Below, piece after piece: positions 1 to 11,700 of a DNA stretch of 64,000 bases (position 1 is its first letter; every line of letters begins with the position of its first letter). The DNA is taken from assembly GCF_029227915.1 (NCBI RefSeq), contig NC_079877.1, forward strand, positions 6,078,001 through 6,142,000. The letters are read 5' to 3'. The notes below the pieces were generated by a model. The model did no database searches. It was not told where the DNA came from and saw nothing but the letters and a program-made list of their open reading frames with translations. The stretch is from Hydractinia symbiolongicarpus (taxonomy: Eukaryota; Cnidaria; Hydrozoa; Anthoathecata; Hydractiniidae). Both the position numbers and the translations under genes were made by a program.

Positions 1-3000
1 AGTATACAAGGAAAGTACCCAGTGAGTAAACTCATTTCCCGAACGAATTTTTAAATTATTTTTTCACCACTAAAACGCATGAGACTTGTCGTTTTCAAAA
101 ATGTTTTCATTTTTGATGAGACGCTTAATGAAAGTGGTTTAATCGCCGGCAAACGAAAACCCGCGATTTCCCGTAAATCCCGGACTCGGCCCGTATAGTC
201 AAAAGTATACAAGGAAAGTACCCAGTGAGTAAACTCATTTCCCGAACGAATTTTTAAATTATTTTTTCACCACTAAAACGCATGAGACTTGTCGTTTTCA
301 AAAATGTTTTCATTTTTGATGAGACGCTTAATGAAAGTGGTTTAATCGCCGGCAAACGAAAACCCGCGATTTCCCGTAAATCCCGGACTCGGCCCGTATA
401 GTCAAAAGTATACAAGGAAAGTACCCAGTGAGTAAACTCATTTCCCGAACGAATTTTTAAATTATTTTTTCACCACTAAAACGCATGAGACTTGTAGTTT
501 TCAGAAATGTTTTCATTTTTGATGAGACGCTTAATGAAAGTGGTTTAATCGCCGGCAAACGAAAACCCGCGATTTCCCGTAAATCCCGGGCTTGGCTCGT
601 ATAGTCGAATGTATACAAAGAAAGTACCCTGTGAGTAAACTCATTTCCAAAACGATTTTTTAAATTATCTTTTTACCACTAAAACGCTTGAGACTTGTAG
701 TTTTCAAAAATGTTTTCATTTTTGATGAGACGCTAAATAAAAGAAGTTTAATCGCCGGCAAACGAAAACCCGCCATTTCCCGTAAACCCCGGACTCGGCC
801 CGCATAGTCAAAAGTATACAAAGAAAGTACCCAGGGTGTAAACTCATTTCCCGAACGATTTTTTAAATTATTATTTCACCACTAAAGCCAAAGAGACTTG
901 TAGTATTTAAAAATATTTTCATTTTTGATGAGACGCTGAATAAAAGAAGTTTAATCGCCGGCAAACGAAAACCCGCGACTTCCCGTAAATCCCGGACTCG
1001 ACCCGTATAGTCAAAAGTATACAAAGAAAGTACCCAGGGAGTAAACTCATTTCCCGAACGATTTTTTAAATTATTTTTTCACCACTAAAACGCATGAGAC
1101 TTGTAGTTTTCAGAAATGTTTTCATTTTTGATGAGACGCTAAATAAAAGAAGTTTAATCGCCGGCAAACGAAAACCCGCCATTTCCCGTAAACCCCGGAC
1201 TCGGCCCGCATAGTCAAAAGTATACAAAAAAAGTACACAGGGTGTAAACTCATTTCCCGAACGATTTTTTAAATTATTATTTCACCACTAAAGCCCATGA
1301 GACTTGTAGTATTTAAAAATATTTTCATTTTTGATGGGACGCTGAATAAAAGAAGAATAATCGCCGGCAAACGAAAACCCGCGACTTCCCGTAAATCCCG
1401 GACTCGACCCGTATAGTCAAAAGTATACAAAGAAAGTACCCAGGGAGTAAACTCATTTCCCGAACGATTTTTTAAATTATTTTTTCACCACTAAAACGCA
1501 TGAGACTTGTAGTTTTCAGAAATGTTTTCATTTTTGATGAGACGCTTAATGAAAGTAGTTTAATCGCCGGCAAACGAAAACCCGCGATTTCCCGTAAATC
1601 CCGGGCTTGGCCCGTATAGTCGAATGTATACAAAGAAAGTACCCTGTGAGTAAACTCATTTCCAAAACGATTTTTTAAATTGTCTTTTCACCACTAAAAC
1701 GCTTGAGACTTGTAGTTTTCAAAAATGTTTTCATTTTTGATGAGACGCTAAATAAAAGAAGTTTAATCGCCGGCAAACGAAAACCCGCCATTTCCCGTAA
1801 ACCCCGGACTCGGCCCGCATAGTCAAAAGTATACAAAGAAAGTACCCAGGGTGTAAACTCATTTCCCGAACGATTTTTTAAATTATTATTTCACCACTAA
1901 AGCCCATGAGACTTGTAGTTTTCAGAAATGTTTTCATTTTTGATGAGACGCTTAATGAAAGTGGTTTAATCGCCGGCAAACGAAAACCCGCGAGTTCCCG
2001 TAAATCCCGGGCTTGGCCCGTATAGTCGAATGTATACAAAGAAAGTACCCTGCGAATAAACTCATTTTTTTTAAAACGATTTTTTAAATTATCTTTTTAC
2101 CACTAAAACGCTTGAGACTTGTAGTTTTCAAAAATGTTTTCATTTTTGATGAGACGCTAAATAAAAGAAGTTTAATCGCCGGCAAACGAAAACCCGCCAT
2201 TTCCCGTAAACCCCGGACTCGGCCCGCATAGTCAAAAGTATACAAAGAAAGTACCCAGGGTGTAAACTCATTTCCCGAACGATTTTTTAAATTATTATTT
2301 CACCACTAAAGCCCATGAGACTTGTAGTATTTAAAAATATTTTCATTTTTGATGAGACGCTGAATAAAAGAAGTTTAATCGCCGGCAAACGAAAACCCGC
2401 GACTTCCCGTAAATCCCGGACTCGACCCGTATAGTCAAAAGTATACAATGAAAGTACCCAGGGAGTAAACTCTTTTCCCGAACGATTTTTTAAATTATTT
2501 TTTCACCACTAAAACGCATGAGACTTGTAGTTTTCAGAAATGTTTTCATTTTTGATGAGACGCTTAATGAAAGTGGTTTAATCGCCGGCAAACGAAAACC
2601 CGCGATTTCCCGTAAATCCCGGACTCGGCCCGTATAGTCAAAAGTATACAAAGAAAGTACCCAGTGAGTAAACTCATTTCCCGAACGAATTTTTAAATTA
2701 TTTTTTCACCACTAAAACGCATGAGACTTGTAGTTTTCAGAAATGTTTTCGTTTTTGATGAGACGCTAAATAAAAGAAGTTTAATCGCCGGCAAACGAAA
2801 ACCCGCCATTTCCCGTAAACCCCGGACTCGGCCCGCATAGTCAAAAGTATACAAAGAAAGTACACAGGGTGTAAACTCATTTCCCGAACGATTTTTTAAA
2901 TTATTATTTCACCACTAAAGCCCATGAGACTTGTAGTATTTAAAAATATTTTCATTTTTGATGAGACGCTGAATAAAAGAAGAATAATCGCCGGCAAACG

Positions 3001-6000
3001 AAAACCCGCGACTTCCCGTAAATCCCGGACTCGACCCGTATAGTCAAAAGTATACAAAGAAAGTACCCAGGGAGTAAACTCATTTCCCGAACGATTTTTT
3101 AAATTATTTTTTCACCACTAAAACGCATGAGACTTGTAGTTTTCAGAAATGTTTTCATTTTTGATGAGACGCTTAATGAAAGTGGTTTAATCACCGGCAA
3201 ACGAAAACCCGCGATTTCCCGTAAATCCCGGGCTTGGCCCGTATAGTCGAATGTATACAAAGAAAGTACCCTGTGAGTAAACTCATTTCCAAAACGATTT
3301 TTTAAATTATCTTTTCACCACTAAAACGCTTGAGACTTGTAGTTTTCAAAAATGTTTTCATTTTTGATGAGACGCTAAATAAAAGAAGTTTAATCGCCGG
3401 CAAACGAAAACCCGCCATTTCCCGTAAACCCCGGACTCGGCCCGCATAGTCAAAAGTATACAAAGAAAGTACCCAGGGTGTAAACTCATTTCCCGAACTA
3501 TTTTTTAAATTATTATTTCACCACTAAAGCCCATGAGACTTGTAGTATTTAAAAATATTTTCATTTTTGATGAGACGCTGAATAAAAGAAGTTTAATCGC
3601 CGGCAAACGAAAACCCGCGACTTCCCGTAAACCCCGGACTCAGCCCGCATAGTCAAAAGTATACAAAGAAAGTACACAGGGTGTAAACTCATTTTCCGAA
3701 CGATTTTTTAAATTATTATTTCACCACTAAAGCCCATGAGACTTGTAGTATTTAAAAATATTTTCATTTTTGATGAGACGCTGAATAAAAGAAGAATAAT
3801 CGCCGGCAAACGAAAACCCGCGACTTCCCGTAAATCCCGGACTCGACCCGTATAGTCAAAAGTATACAAAGAAAGTACCCAGGGAGTAAACTCATTTGCC
3901 GAACGATTTTTTAAATTATTTTTTCACCACTAAAACGCATGAGACTTGTAGTTTTCAAAAATGTTTTCATTTTTGATGAGACGCTGAATAAAAGAAGTTT
4001 AATCGCCGGCAAACGAAAACCTGCGATTTCCCGTAAATTCCGGACTCGGCCCGTATAGTCAAAAGTATACAAAGAAAGTACCCAGGGAGTAAACTCATTT
4101 CCCGAACGATTTTTTAAATTATTTTTTCACCACTAAAACGCATGAGACTTGTAGTTTTCAGAAATGTTTTCATTTTTGATGAGACGCTTAATGAAAGTGG
4201 TTTAATCGCCGGCAAACGAAAACCCGCGATTTCCTGTAAATCCCGGGCTTGGCCCGTATAGTCGAATGTATACAAAGAAAGTACCCAGGGAGTAAACTCA
4301 TTTCCCGAACGATTTTTTAAATTATTTTTTCACCACTAAAACGCATGAGACTTGTAGTTTTCAAAAATGTTTTCATTTTTGATGAGACGCTGAATAAAAG
4401 AAGTTTAATCGCTGGCAAACGAAAACCTGCGATTTCCCGTAAATTCCGGACTCGGCCCGTATAGTCAAAAGTATACAAAGAAAGTACCCAGGGAGTAAAC
4501 TCATTTCCCGAACGATTTTTTAAATTATTTTTTCACCACTAAAACGCATGAGACTTGTAGTTTTCAGAAATGTTTTCATTTTTGATGAGACGCTTAATGA
4601 AAGTGGTTTAATCGCCGGCAAACGAAAACCCGCGATTTCCTGTAAATCCCGGGCTTGGCCCGTATAGTCGAATGTATACAAAGAAAGTACCCTGTGAGTA
4701 AACTCATTTCCCGAACGATTTTTTAAATTATTATTTCACCACTAAAGCCCATGAGACTTGTAGTATTTAAAAATATTTTCATTTTTGATGAGACGCTGAA
4801 TAAAAGAAGAATAATCGCCGGCAAACGAAAACCTGCGACTTCCCGTAAATCCCGGACTCGACCCGTATAGTCAAAAGTATACAAAGAAAGTACCCAGGGA
4901 GTAAAATCATTTCCCGAACGATTTTTTAAATTATTTTTTCACCACTAAAACGCATGAGACTTGTAGTTTTCAAAAATGTTTTCATTTTTGATGAGACGCT
5001 GAATAAAAGAAGTTTAATCGCCGGCAAACGAAAACCTGCGATTTCCCGTAAATTCCAGACTCGGCCCGTATAGTCAAAAGTATACAAAGAAAGTACCCGG
5101 GGTGTAAACTCATTTCCCGAACGATTTTTTAAATTATTATTTCACCACTAAAGCCCATGAGACTTGTAGTTTTTAAAAGTGTTTTCATTTTTGATGAGAC
5201 GCTTGATAAAAGAGGTTTAATCGCTGCAAACGAAAACCCGCGATTTCCCGTAAATCCCGGGCTTGGCCCGTATAGTCGAATGTATACAAAGAAAGTACCC
5301 TGTGAGTAAACTCATTTCCCTAACGATTTTTTAAATTATTTTTTCACCACTAAAACGCATGAGACTTGTAGTTTTCAAAAATGTTTTCATTTTTGATGAG
5401 ACGCTGAATAAAAGAAGTTTAATCGCCGGCAAACGAAAACCTGCAATTTCCCGTAAATTCCGGACTCGGCCCGTATAGTCAATAGTATACAAAGAAAGTA
5501 CCCAGGGTGTAAACTCATTTCCCGAACGATTTTTTAAATTATTATTTCACCACTAAAGCCCATGAGACATGTAGTTTTTAAAAATGTTTTCATTTTTGAT
5601 GAGACGCTTAATAAAAGAGGTTTAATCGCTGCAAACAAAGTCCCGCGATTTCCCGTAAATCCCTGGCTTGGCCCGTATAGTCGAATGTATACAAAGAAAG
5701 TACCCTGTGAGTAAACTCATTTCCAAAACGATTTTTTAAATTATCTTTTCACCACTAAAACGCTTGAGACTTGTAGTTTTCAAAAATGTTTTCATTTTTG
5801 ATGAGACGCTAAATAAAAGAAGTTTAATCGCCGGCAAACGAAAACCCGCCATTTCCCGTAAATCCTGGACTCGACCCGTATAGTCAAAAGTATACAAAGA
5901 AAGTACCCAGGGAGTAAACTCATTTCCCGAACGATTTTTTAAATTATTTTTTCACCACTAAAACGCATGAGACTTGTAGTTTTCAAAAATGTTTTCATTT

Positions 6001-7306
6001 TTGATGAGACGCTGAATAAAAGAAGTTTAATCGCCGGCAAACGAAAACCTGCGATTTCCCGTAAATTCCGGCTCGGCCCGTATAGTCAAAAATATACAAA
6101 GAAAGTACCCGGGGTGTAAACTCATTTCCCGAACGATTTTTTAAATTATTATTTCACCACTAAAGCCCATGAGACTTGTAGTTTTTAAAAATGTTTTCAT
6201 TTTTGATGAGACGCTTAATAAAAGAGGTTTAATCGCTGCAAAAGAAGTCCCGCGATTTCCCGTAAATCCCGGGCTTGGCCGTATAGTCGAATGTATACAA
6301 AGAAAGTACCCAGGAAGTAAGCTCATTTCCCGAACGATTCTTTAAATTCTTTTTTCACCACTAAAACGCATGAGACTTGTAGTTTTCAAAAATGTTTTCA
6401 TTTTTAATGAGAATCTGAATAAAAGAAGTTTAATCGCCGGCAAACGAAAACCTGCGATTTTCCGTAAATCCCGGACTCGGCCCGTATAGTCAAAAGTATA
6501 CAAAGAGAGTACCCAGGGTGTAAACTCACTTCCCGAACGATTTTTTATATTATTTTTTCGCCACTAAAACGCATGAGACTTGTAGTTTTTAAAAATGTTT
6601 TCATTTTTGATGAGACGCTTAATAAAAGATGTTTAATTGCTGCAAACGAAGTCCCGCGATTTCCCGTAAATCCCTGGCTTGGCCGTATAGTCGAATGTAT
6701 ACAAAGAAAGTACCCAGGAAGTAAACTCATTTCCCGAACGATTTTTTATATTATTTTTTCACCACTAAAACGCATGAGACTTGTAGTTTTCAGAAATGTT
6801 TTCATTTTTGATGAGACGCTTAATAAAAGTTGTTTAATCGCTGGCAAACGAAAACCCGCGATTTCCTGTAAATCCCGGGGTTGGCCCGTATAGTCGAATG
6901 TATACAAAGAAAGTACCCAGGAAGTAAACTCATTTCCCGAACGATTTTTTAAATTATTTTTTCACCACCAAAACGCATGAGACTTGTAGGTTTCAGAAAT
7001 GTTTTCATTTTTGATGAGACGCTGAATAAAAGAAGTTTAATCGCCGGCAAACGAAAACCTGCGATTTTCCGTAAATCCCGGACTCGGCGCGTATAGTCAA
7101 AAGTGTACAAAGAGAGTACCCAGGGTGTAAACTCACTTCCCGAACGATTTTTTAAATTATTTTTTCACCACTAAAACGCATGAGACTTGTAGTTTTCAAA
7201 AATGTTTTCATTTTTGATGAGACGCTGAATAAAAGAAGTTTAATCGCCGGCAAACGAAAACCTGCAATTTTCCGTAAATCCTGGACTCGGCCCGTATAGT
7301 CAAAAG
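1..7306. repeat. 203-bp satellite array, left segment
   Basis: Head-to-tail monomers with a period close to 203 bp: the AGTATACAAGG landmark falls at 1, 204 and 407. Each monomer has an AT-rich part (ACGATTTTTTAAATTATT, then CACCACTAAAACGCATGAG, then CATTTTTGATGAGACGCT) and a CpG-rich part (CGCCGGCAAACGAAAACC, CCCGTAAATCCCGG, CGGCCCGTATAGTC). About 36 monomers of several subfamilies are interleaved. The first two are essentially identical. A variant reading GAAGAATAATCG recurs at about 1351, 2978, 3790 and 4805, at offsets of 8, 4 and 5 monomers. No gene, RNA gene or promoter was seen here. Open frames of 61-106 codons are satellite read-through. Confidence 0.97.
7300..7306. other. Target-site duplication, left copy (TCAAAAG)
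   Basis: The seven bases directly before the left inverted repeat match the seven directly after the right one. TCAAAAG is the normal satellite sequence at this point (GTATAGTCAAAAGTATAC), so removing one copy plus the element restores an uninterrupted monomer. A 9-bp duplication with one mismatch (GTCAAAAGT/ATCAAAAGT) around an 11-bp inverted repeat is the main alternative reading. Confidence 0.85.
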
Positions 7307-7318
7307 TAGGCTGTTCAG
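7307..7318 (+). repeat. Left terminal inverted repeat
   Basis: TAGGCTGTTCAG is a perfect 12-bp inverted match to 13171-13182. Beyond these 12 bases the two ends diverge, so the inverted repeat is short. It lies on the 3' side of the transposase-like ORF. Confidence 0.88.
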
Positions 7319-7660
7319 GTCAAATTTTTCTATGCGCCGCTCGACCTTCTAGCCGTATGCAACGTTTTCTACATTTCTATACGGTTTCAACGAGGGGTCG
7401 CGCAACTCCTAACTCCAAGCCATTCTCTAGTTATTGTTATTTTTATGATAGATAGTATAGCCCTTTTTTGTTGCGTTTTTCGGCCAATTTCGCAACAAAA
7501 CACGGCACAAAGACGGGGGTCATGTATAGGTTTTTTTTCACAATTTCTATCTTTAAAAATCAATAACTCCAGATTGAGACATGGTAAGAACTTAAAATTT
7601 TTACAGTAGATAGTATATTTGTAAAAGAAAAAATATATTAATTTTTGATGGTTTATTTTT
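7319..7660. other. Left non-coding part of the transposon
   Basis: AT-rich sequence between the left TIR and the subterminal repeats. It contains short open frames on the minus strand, including one of about 101 codons at 7387-7692. That frame has no recognisable domain, a low-complexity Phe/Lys/Ile composition, and runs into the repeat block. I see no supported gene here. It is probably part of the transposase-binding or 3' untranslated region of the element. Confidence 0.5.
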
Positions 7661-7676
7661 AGAAATGACGTAATGA

Positions 7677-7684
7677 TGACGTCA
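7677..7684. promoter_or_regulatory. CRE/ATF-like palindrome TGACGTCA (1 of 3)
   Basis: An exact TGACGTCA palindrome, the classical binding site of CREB/ATF bZIP proteins. It stands at the start of the subterminal repeat block and recurs at 7842-7849 and 8007-8014, 165 bp apart. It could be a host-factor site or simply part of a transposase binding site. Confidence 0.4.
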
Positions 7685-7841
7685 TAGCTCAAATATTACT
7701 ACAAATTGCTCTAAAAGCGCAAGAAAGTATACAACAACCAGTAAACAATTTTATAAACTGTAATCTTAACGTTAAACAAAGTTCATTAGAGTGTACGAAA
7801 TTTCGGACAAGGGTGTAAATTTGCAGACCAGATAGAAAAAA

Positions 7842-7849
7842 TGACGTCA
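7842..7849. promoter_or_regulatory. CRE/ATF-like palindrome TGACGTCA (2 of 3)
   Basis: Exact palindrome in the repeat copy beginning with GCAGACCAG at 7823, at the same relative place as in the next copy. Confidence 0.4.
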
Positions 7850-8006
7850 TAGTTGAAAAAATCTTTCCAAATTGATGAAAATGCAAAAAAGTTCACAGGA
7901 ACATAATAAAACACCACAAATTAGTAACTATTCAAAAATTATACAAACACTCTTAAGGAGTACAAATATCTGACAAGAGTGTAATTTGCAGACCAGATAG
8001 AAAAAA

Positions 8007-8014
8007 TGACGTCA
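8007..8014. promoter_or_regulatory. CRE/ATF-like palindrome TGACGTCA (3 of 3)
   Basis: Exact palindrome in the repeat copy beginning at 7988. The later copies have decayed forms (near 8170, ATGATGCTGTAG; near 8328, TAACGTAATAG), so the site is ancestral to the repeat but not kept in all units. Confidence 0.4.
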
Positions 8015-8564
8015 TAGTTGAAAAAATCTTTCCAAATTGATGAAAATGCGAAAAAAATTCACAGGAACATAATAAAACACCACAAATTAGTAACTATTCA
8101 AAAATTTTACAAACACTCTTGAAGAGTACAAAATATTTGACAAGAGTGTAATTTGCAGACCAGATAGTAAAAATGATGCTGTAGCTCAAAAATAACATAA
8201 AATCAATGTATAAAAGCAAAACAATTATACAATAACCGGCAAAAATGTTTATAAACTGTAATCTTAACATTGAGAGACTTCATAGAAATGTACGAAATTT
8301 ATATTTTTGCAGACCAGCCAGAGAAAATAACGTAATAGCTGAAAAGATATTTCAAATTTAAGGAAATGTAAAAAGAAAGTCCACAGGAACCACTGTAAAA
8401 CACTAAGTTGGTAACTATAAAACTTTGACAAACACTCTTAAAGCTTGCAAAATATTTGACAGAGTATAAATATGCAGACCAGATGAAAATGGAACAACTG
8501 CACCTTTTAGCACCTAAATAAAAAAAAGAACGCAAAATATTAAGCTACCATAAGTGCTAAATGT

Positions 8565-8570
8565 TTTAAT
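8565..8570 (-). terminator. Possible poly(A) signal ATTAAA for the transposase-like gene
   Basis: Read on the minus strand this is ATTAAA, about 154 bp past the TAG stop at 8724-8726. No AATAAA was seen between the stop and this site on that strand. In such AT-rich DNA a match by chance is likely. Confidence 0.25.
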
Positions 8571-8723
8571 AGAACAATATATACCACATGTCACAAGTTG
8601 ACAAAACAATGATCCTCAAAGGAAGAAGTTTTTGCCATAAAAAAGTTCCACGGTTTGAACGAAATACATTACCACAAAAATTTCTTCCCTCAAATATATA
8701 ACTATACTATAACTAACTATATT

Positions 8724-11700
8724 CTAAGATAACATAATAACGTCTCCCTTCTCAAAATCTAAAATTATTGGAAAACTCCAAACTGTCTCAGGTTCTGACT
8801 CATATACTACATTAAACAACGTGCGTTTAGGATTGGAATGTCGTTTTGCTACACTTAGAATTTCCCCTTTACACCAATATGCATCCTCTTCATCTTCTTC
8901 CTTTAAATGATGCCGTATGTGTAAACCAACTAAACAATCAGGGTCTTTGATGAAGGAAGGGAGTTTGTTGCTTTTTTGTTGTTCAGACAGTTTTTTCATC
9001 CTTTCTTTCTTGATCTTTTCCATCAGTTCCTTTTTTTGGGTTGCAACTACTTCATCTCTATCTTCCTTCGACTTCAGGTTATCCTTTGTTACCTTTTCTG
9101 CAGATGATGAAAATGTTACATGCATGATTTTAACAAAGTTTTCAAGAAGCTCTTCCCAAGACAAATCAACTCTTTTGTTTCCACTCTGTTTTGTTTTGTT
9201 AAACAATTTGGAATTGCATTTGAAAGGCATAACATGCCTGTAAAAATTCATTTGCGCTAGCAAAACTTCTGCACGTTTTTGTGATGATATATCCATGATG
9301 TTTTTTTTCAGTTCATCAACAGATATCCAAGCCTGGACATTTAGCTCAAGCAATTTGTTAAAAGCTTCCACTTTCTTCAATGCTATTTTCTCTTCAGCTT
9401 TCTTTTTCATATCTTGTTTAGCAAGCAATTTCCTTTTCCTCTCCTCCAACAGTTCTTTTCTCCTTGATTTATACTTCGCCTTCATTTTTTCCACATTATG
9501 TCTGGCTGATTCCATCATACTTTTTTTCTCATCATAAGACTTCTGTTCAAACCAATCAAGTGTTTTGTTACGCGACCACATGGTTAAAGCCTGCAATGTT
9601 TCAACATTGGCACTTGGCTTCGTTTTCACTAACAAATCCAAAATTGCAAAGTCACTTTCAGAAGCCTTATTGGTTACTGGTACAATTGATGACGTCTCCT
9701 TTATTATCTGACTGGGGCTCCAGTACTTTCCTCCAGGCAGTTGATCCTTACATTGACGCTCTAAGATGATGAGAATTGCATGGCAAATAATTTCAAGGGC
9801 TTGCTGTGTTAGAATATCCAATTCATCATCACCTGTATCCTCAAATAGCTTGATAAATAATTCATCTTTGTTGTGTACAATAATACCATCCTCTTGGAAA
9901 ATATGACTGCCAGATAGAAGTGATGAACAATTGTTGCAGAGTGCAGATAGTTTGACTTTAAGTTGTAACAGGTATGGATTTATTTCGAGGATACTTTCAC
10001 AAGACTCTATTAATCGCCACAATGGACCAGTCAATAATTTATCAATAATGCCAAGTGCTCTGACTTCACTAAGAAACAACTTATTTGATACGTCTTCATT
10101 TACAGCTTTCAGTAAATTATTAGGATCAGGCCATGATGAAAGAAAAGATACGACTGCATCACGATGGTAATATAATGCAGCAGCGTTATAAAACAATATG
10201 TTAAAACGATTTCCAATAAATGGTACAAAGTAAGATTTCTGATTGCGACCAGCTAAAAACGAGTTAAAATACGATGCTACTCCACATTCGTCACTTCCAC
10301 GCACATGAAAAGCTTTACAAGCTGTACGCACTAATCTAGAAGCAGAAGATTCTTTTGCACTATTGAAGGCAAATACTGTTTCATAGTCATCACAGAGGAC
10401 CATTCTCTCAAATGAATGCAGAACTTTATCTGCCTCTGAGGCAAAATTTGCCAGAAGATGTAATTTGCAAAAGAAATTTCCCATATCGGTCATGTCCGTT
10501 TTTTGTGTTTCGCTTAAATAATTCCAGTTTTCTACAACATTTGGTAATAATTTTTCCCTTAAAGATTTCAGTTGTGAGTTAAATAAAGGATTAATAGGGC
10601 CAAGATCCGACATTGTAGATTTGATTGATGTGACAAGCCGGGAAAAATTTGCATCCTTGTCACATTCTTTCAGAATGTCACACATGTCATCAATTGTGTC
10701 AGTAAAATTTTTCATTACTATTGCCGCATCGCCACCTGCAACTTCTGATAATCCAAATGTTAAAGTTTTTCCTTTCGATGTTGTAATCTGAAAATTTTGA
10801 TAATGTTTATGGTATTTTGATGTACCATCTCCATGTAAACAATTACCAAACGCCTCCTTGTCATTATCAATCATTGCTTCTGCAACCTGTAATTGTGCTA
10901 AAATTAATGCTTCTTGCATTAAATGACTTTTTAAACCTTGTGAAGGCAACCTGTCAACCCTTTTTTTTGCAAGTTTTTCAAGTACAACCTTGATCACATC
11001 ATTTACCTTTCCCATGCTGACATTCAAGGAAAGTAATTCCATAACAACTTCTCTTATTTCGTCTGAATAACGACCACCTTCAAATGTTACAATTTCATTG
11101 TCGTTTAATAACGAAACGAGCATTTGCAAATCACGATTTTCTTCAGTAAGTTGCTTCATGTTTGTACAGAGTTTGTCATAATCACTTTTTAAACACTTCA
11201 TATCATTCACTTCTTTGTGGTCAATCAATTTTTTCTGGTTTTCAATTTTTAACAACAAACTGTGCGTCTTTCTTTTCAGTTTTGCTTTCTCATTCCGCAG
11301 ATCATCAACTATAGTTTCACTGTTTTCTAATTTATCATTGAGTCTGTTCAAGTTTACTTTCATGTCATCCAACTCATCACTTTTATTCTCAGTACCAGAT
11401 ATCAATTCAGCTATTTCTGATTCCATTTTATTAATTTTATCATCTCTGTTTTTAATTTTCTTTGATAAATTTCTCAATTTATCTGCCCTCGCTTTGCTAT
11501 TATCTTTAAATTTCAATTCCACATTTCTAAGTTTTTCCTCTACTTCAAGATAATTGTTCTTTATACGACGATATTCTGCTGTCAACTTATTTTCATCCTT
11601 CATTGCTACAAATAACTCGTTACTAAGTTTCTTAACCTCTTTGACTTGTGTGTTGTATTGAATTTCTAATTCTTGAAAATTTTCGCACTTTCTTTTTAAA

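Larger units (their letters stand above)
7661..8500. repeat. Subterminal tandem repeats, about 160 bp, about five diverged copies
   Basis: The landmark GCAGACCAG recurs at about 7823, 7988, 8155, 8309 and 8474, at spacings of 165, 167, 154 and 165 bp. Each copy also carries a block like ACAAACACTCTT, a run like GACAAGAGTGTAATTTGCAG and, in the better copies, AAAAATGACGTCATAG. A partial extra unit may start near 7664. Copies 2 and 3 are very similar; the outer ones are more diverged. Subterminal repeats of this kind often hold transposase binding sites, which is an inference here. Short open frames inside the block are not credible genes. Confidence 0.85.

Noticed and set aside
6141-6326. Recurring 61-65-codon open frames on the minus strand throughout the array (for example near 6141, 28855, 47091, 53778)
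   Set aside because: They are satellite monomers read in one frame. Their sequence identity follows monomer identity, they end with each monomer's stop, and since 203 is not a multiple of three the frame shifts from unit to unit. No domain or codon signal.
6573-6893. Plus-strand frame of 106 codons spanning one and a half monomers
   Set aside because: Satellite read-through that exists because small indels (the GCTGCAAACG and CGGCCGTATAG variants) bring neighbouring monomers into frame.
1-7306. CRISPR array
   Set aside because: The unit is about 203 bp with no short repeat and unique spacer pattern; the whole monomer is conserved.
7387-8535. Small minus-strand frames of 65-101 codons in the left part of the transposon
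   Set aside because: They lie in or beside the subterminal repeats, are low-complexity, and have no recognisable domain.
8917-11553. Several plus-strand frames of 79-112 codons opposite the transposase-like ORF
   Set aside because: Antisense shadows of the long minus-strand ORF; Ser/Phe-rich translation reflects the Lys/Glu-rich coiled coil on the other strand.
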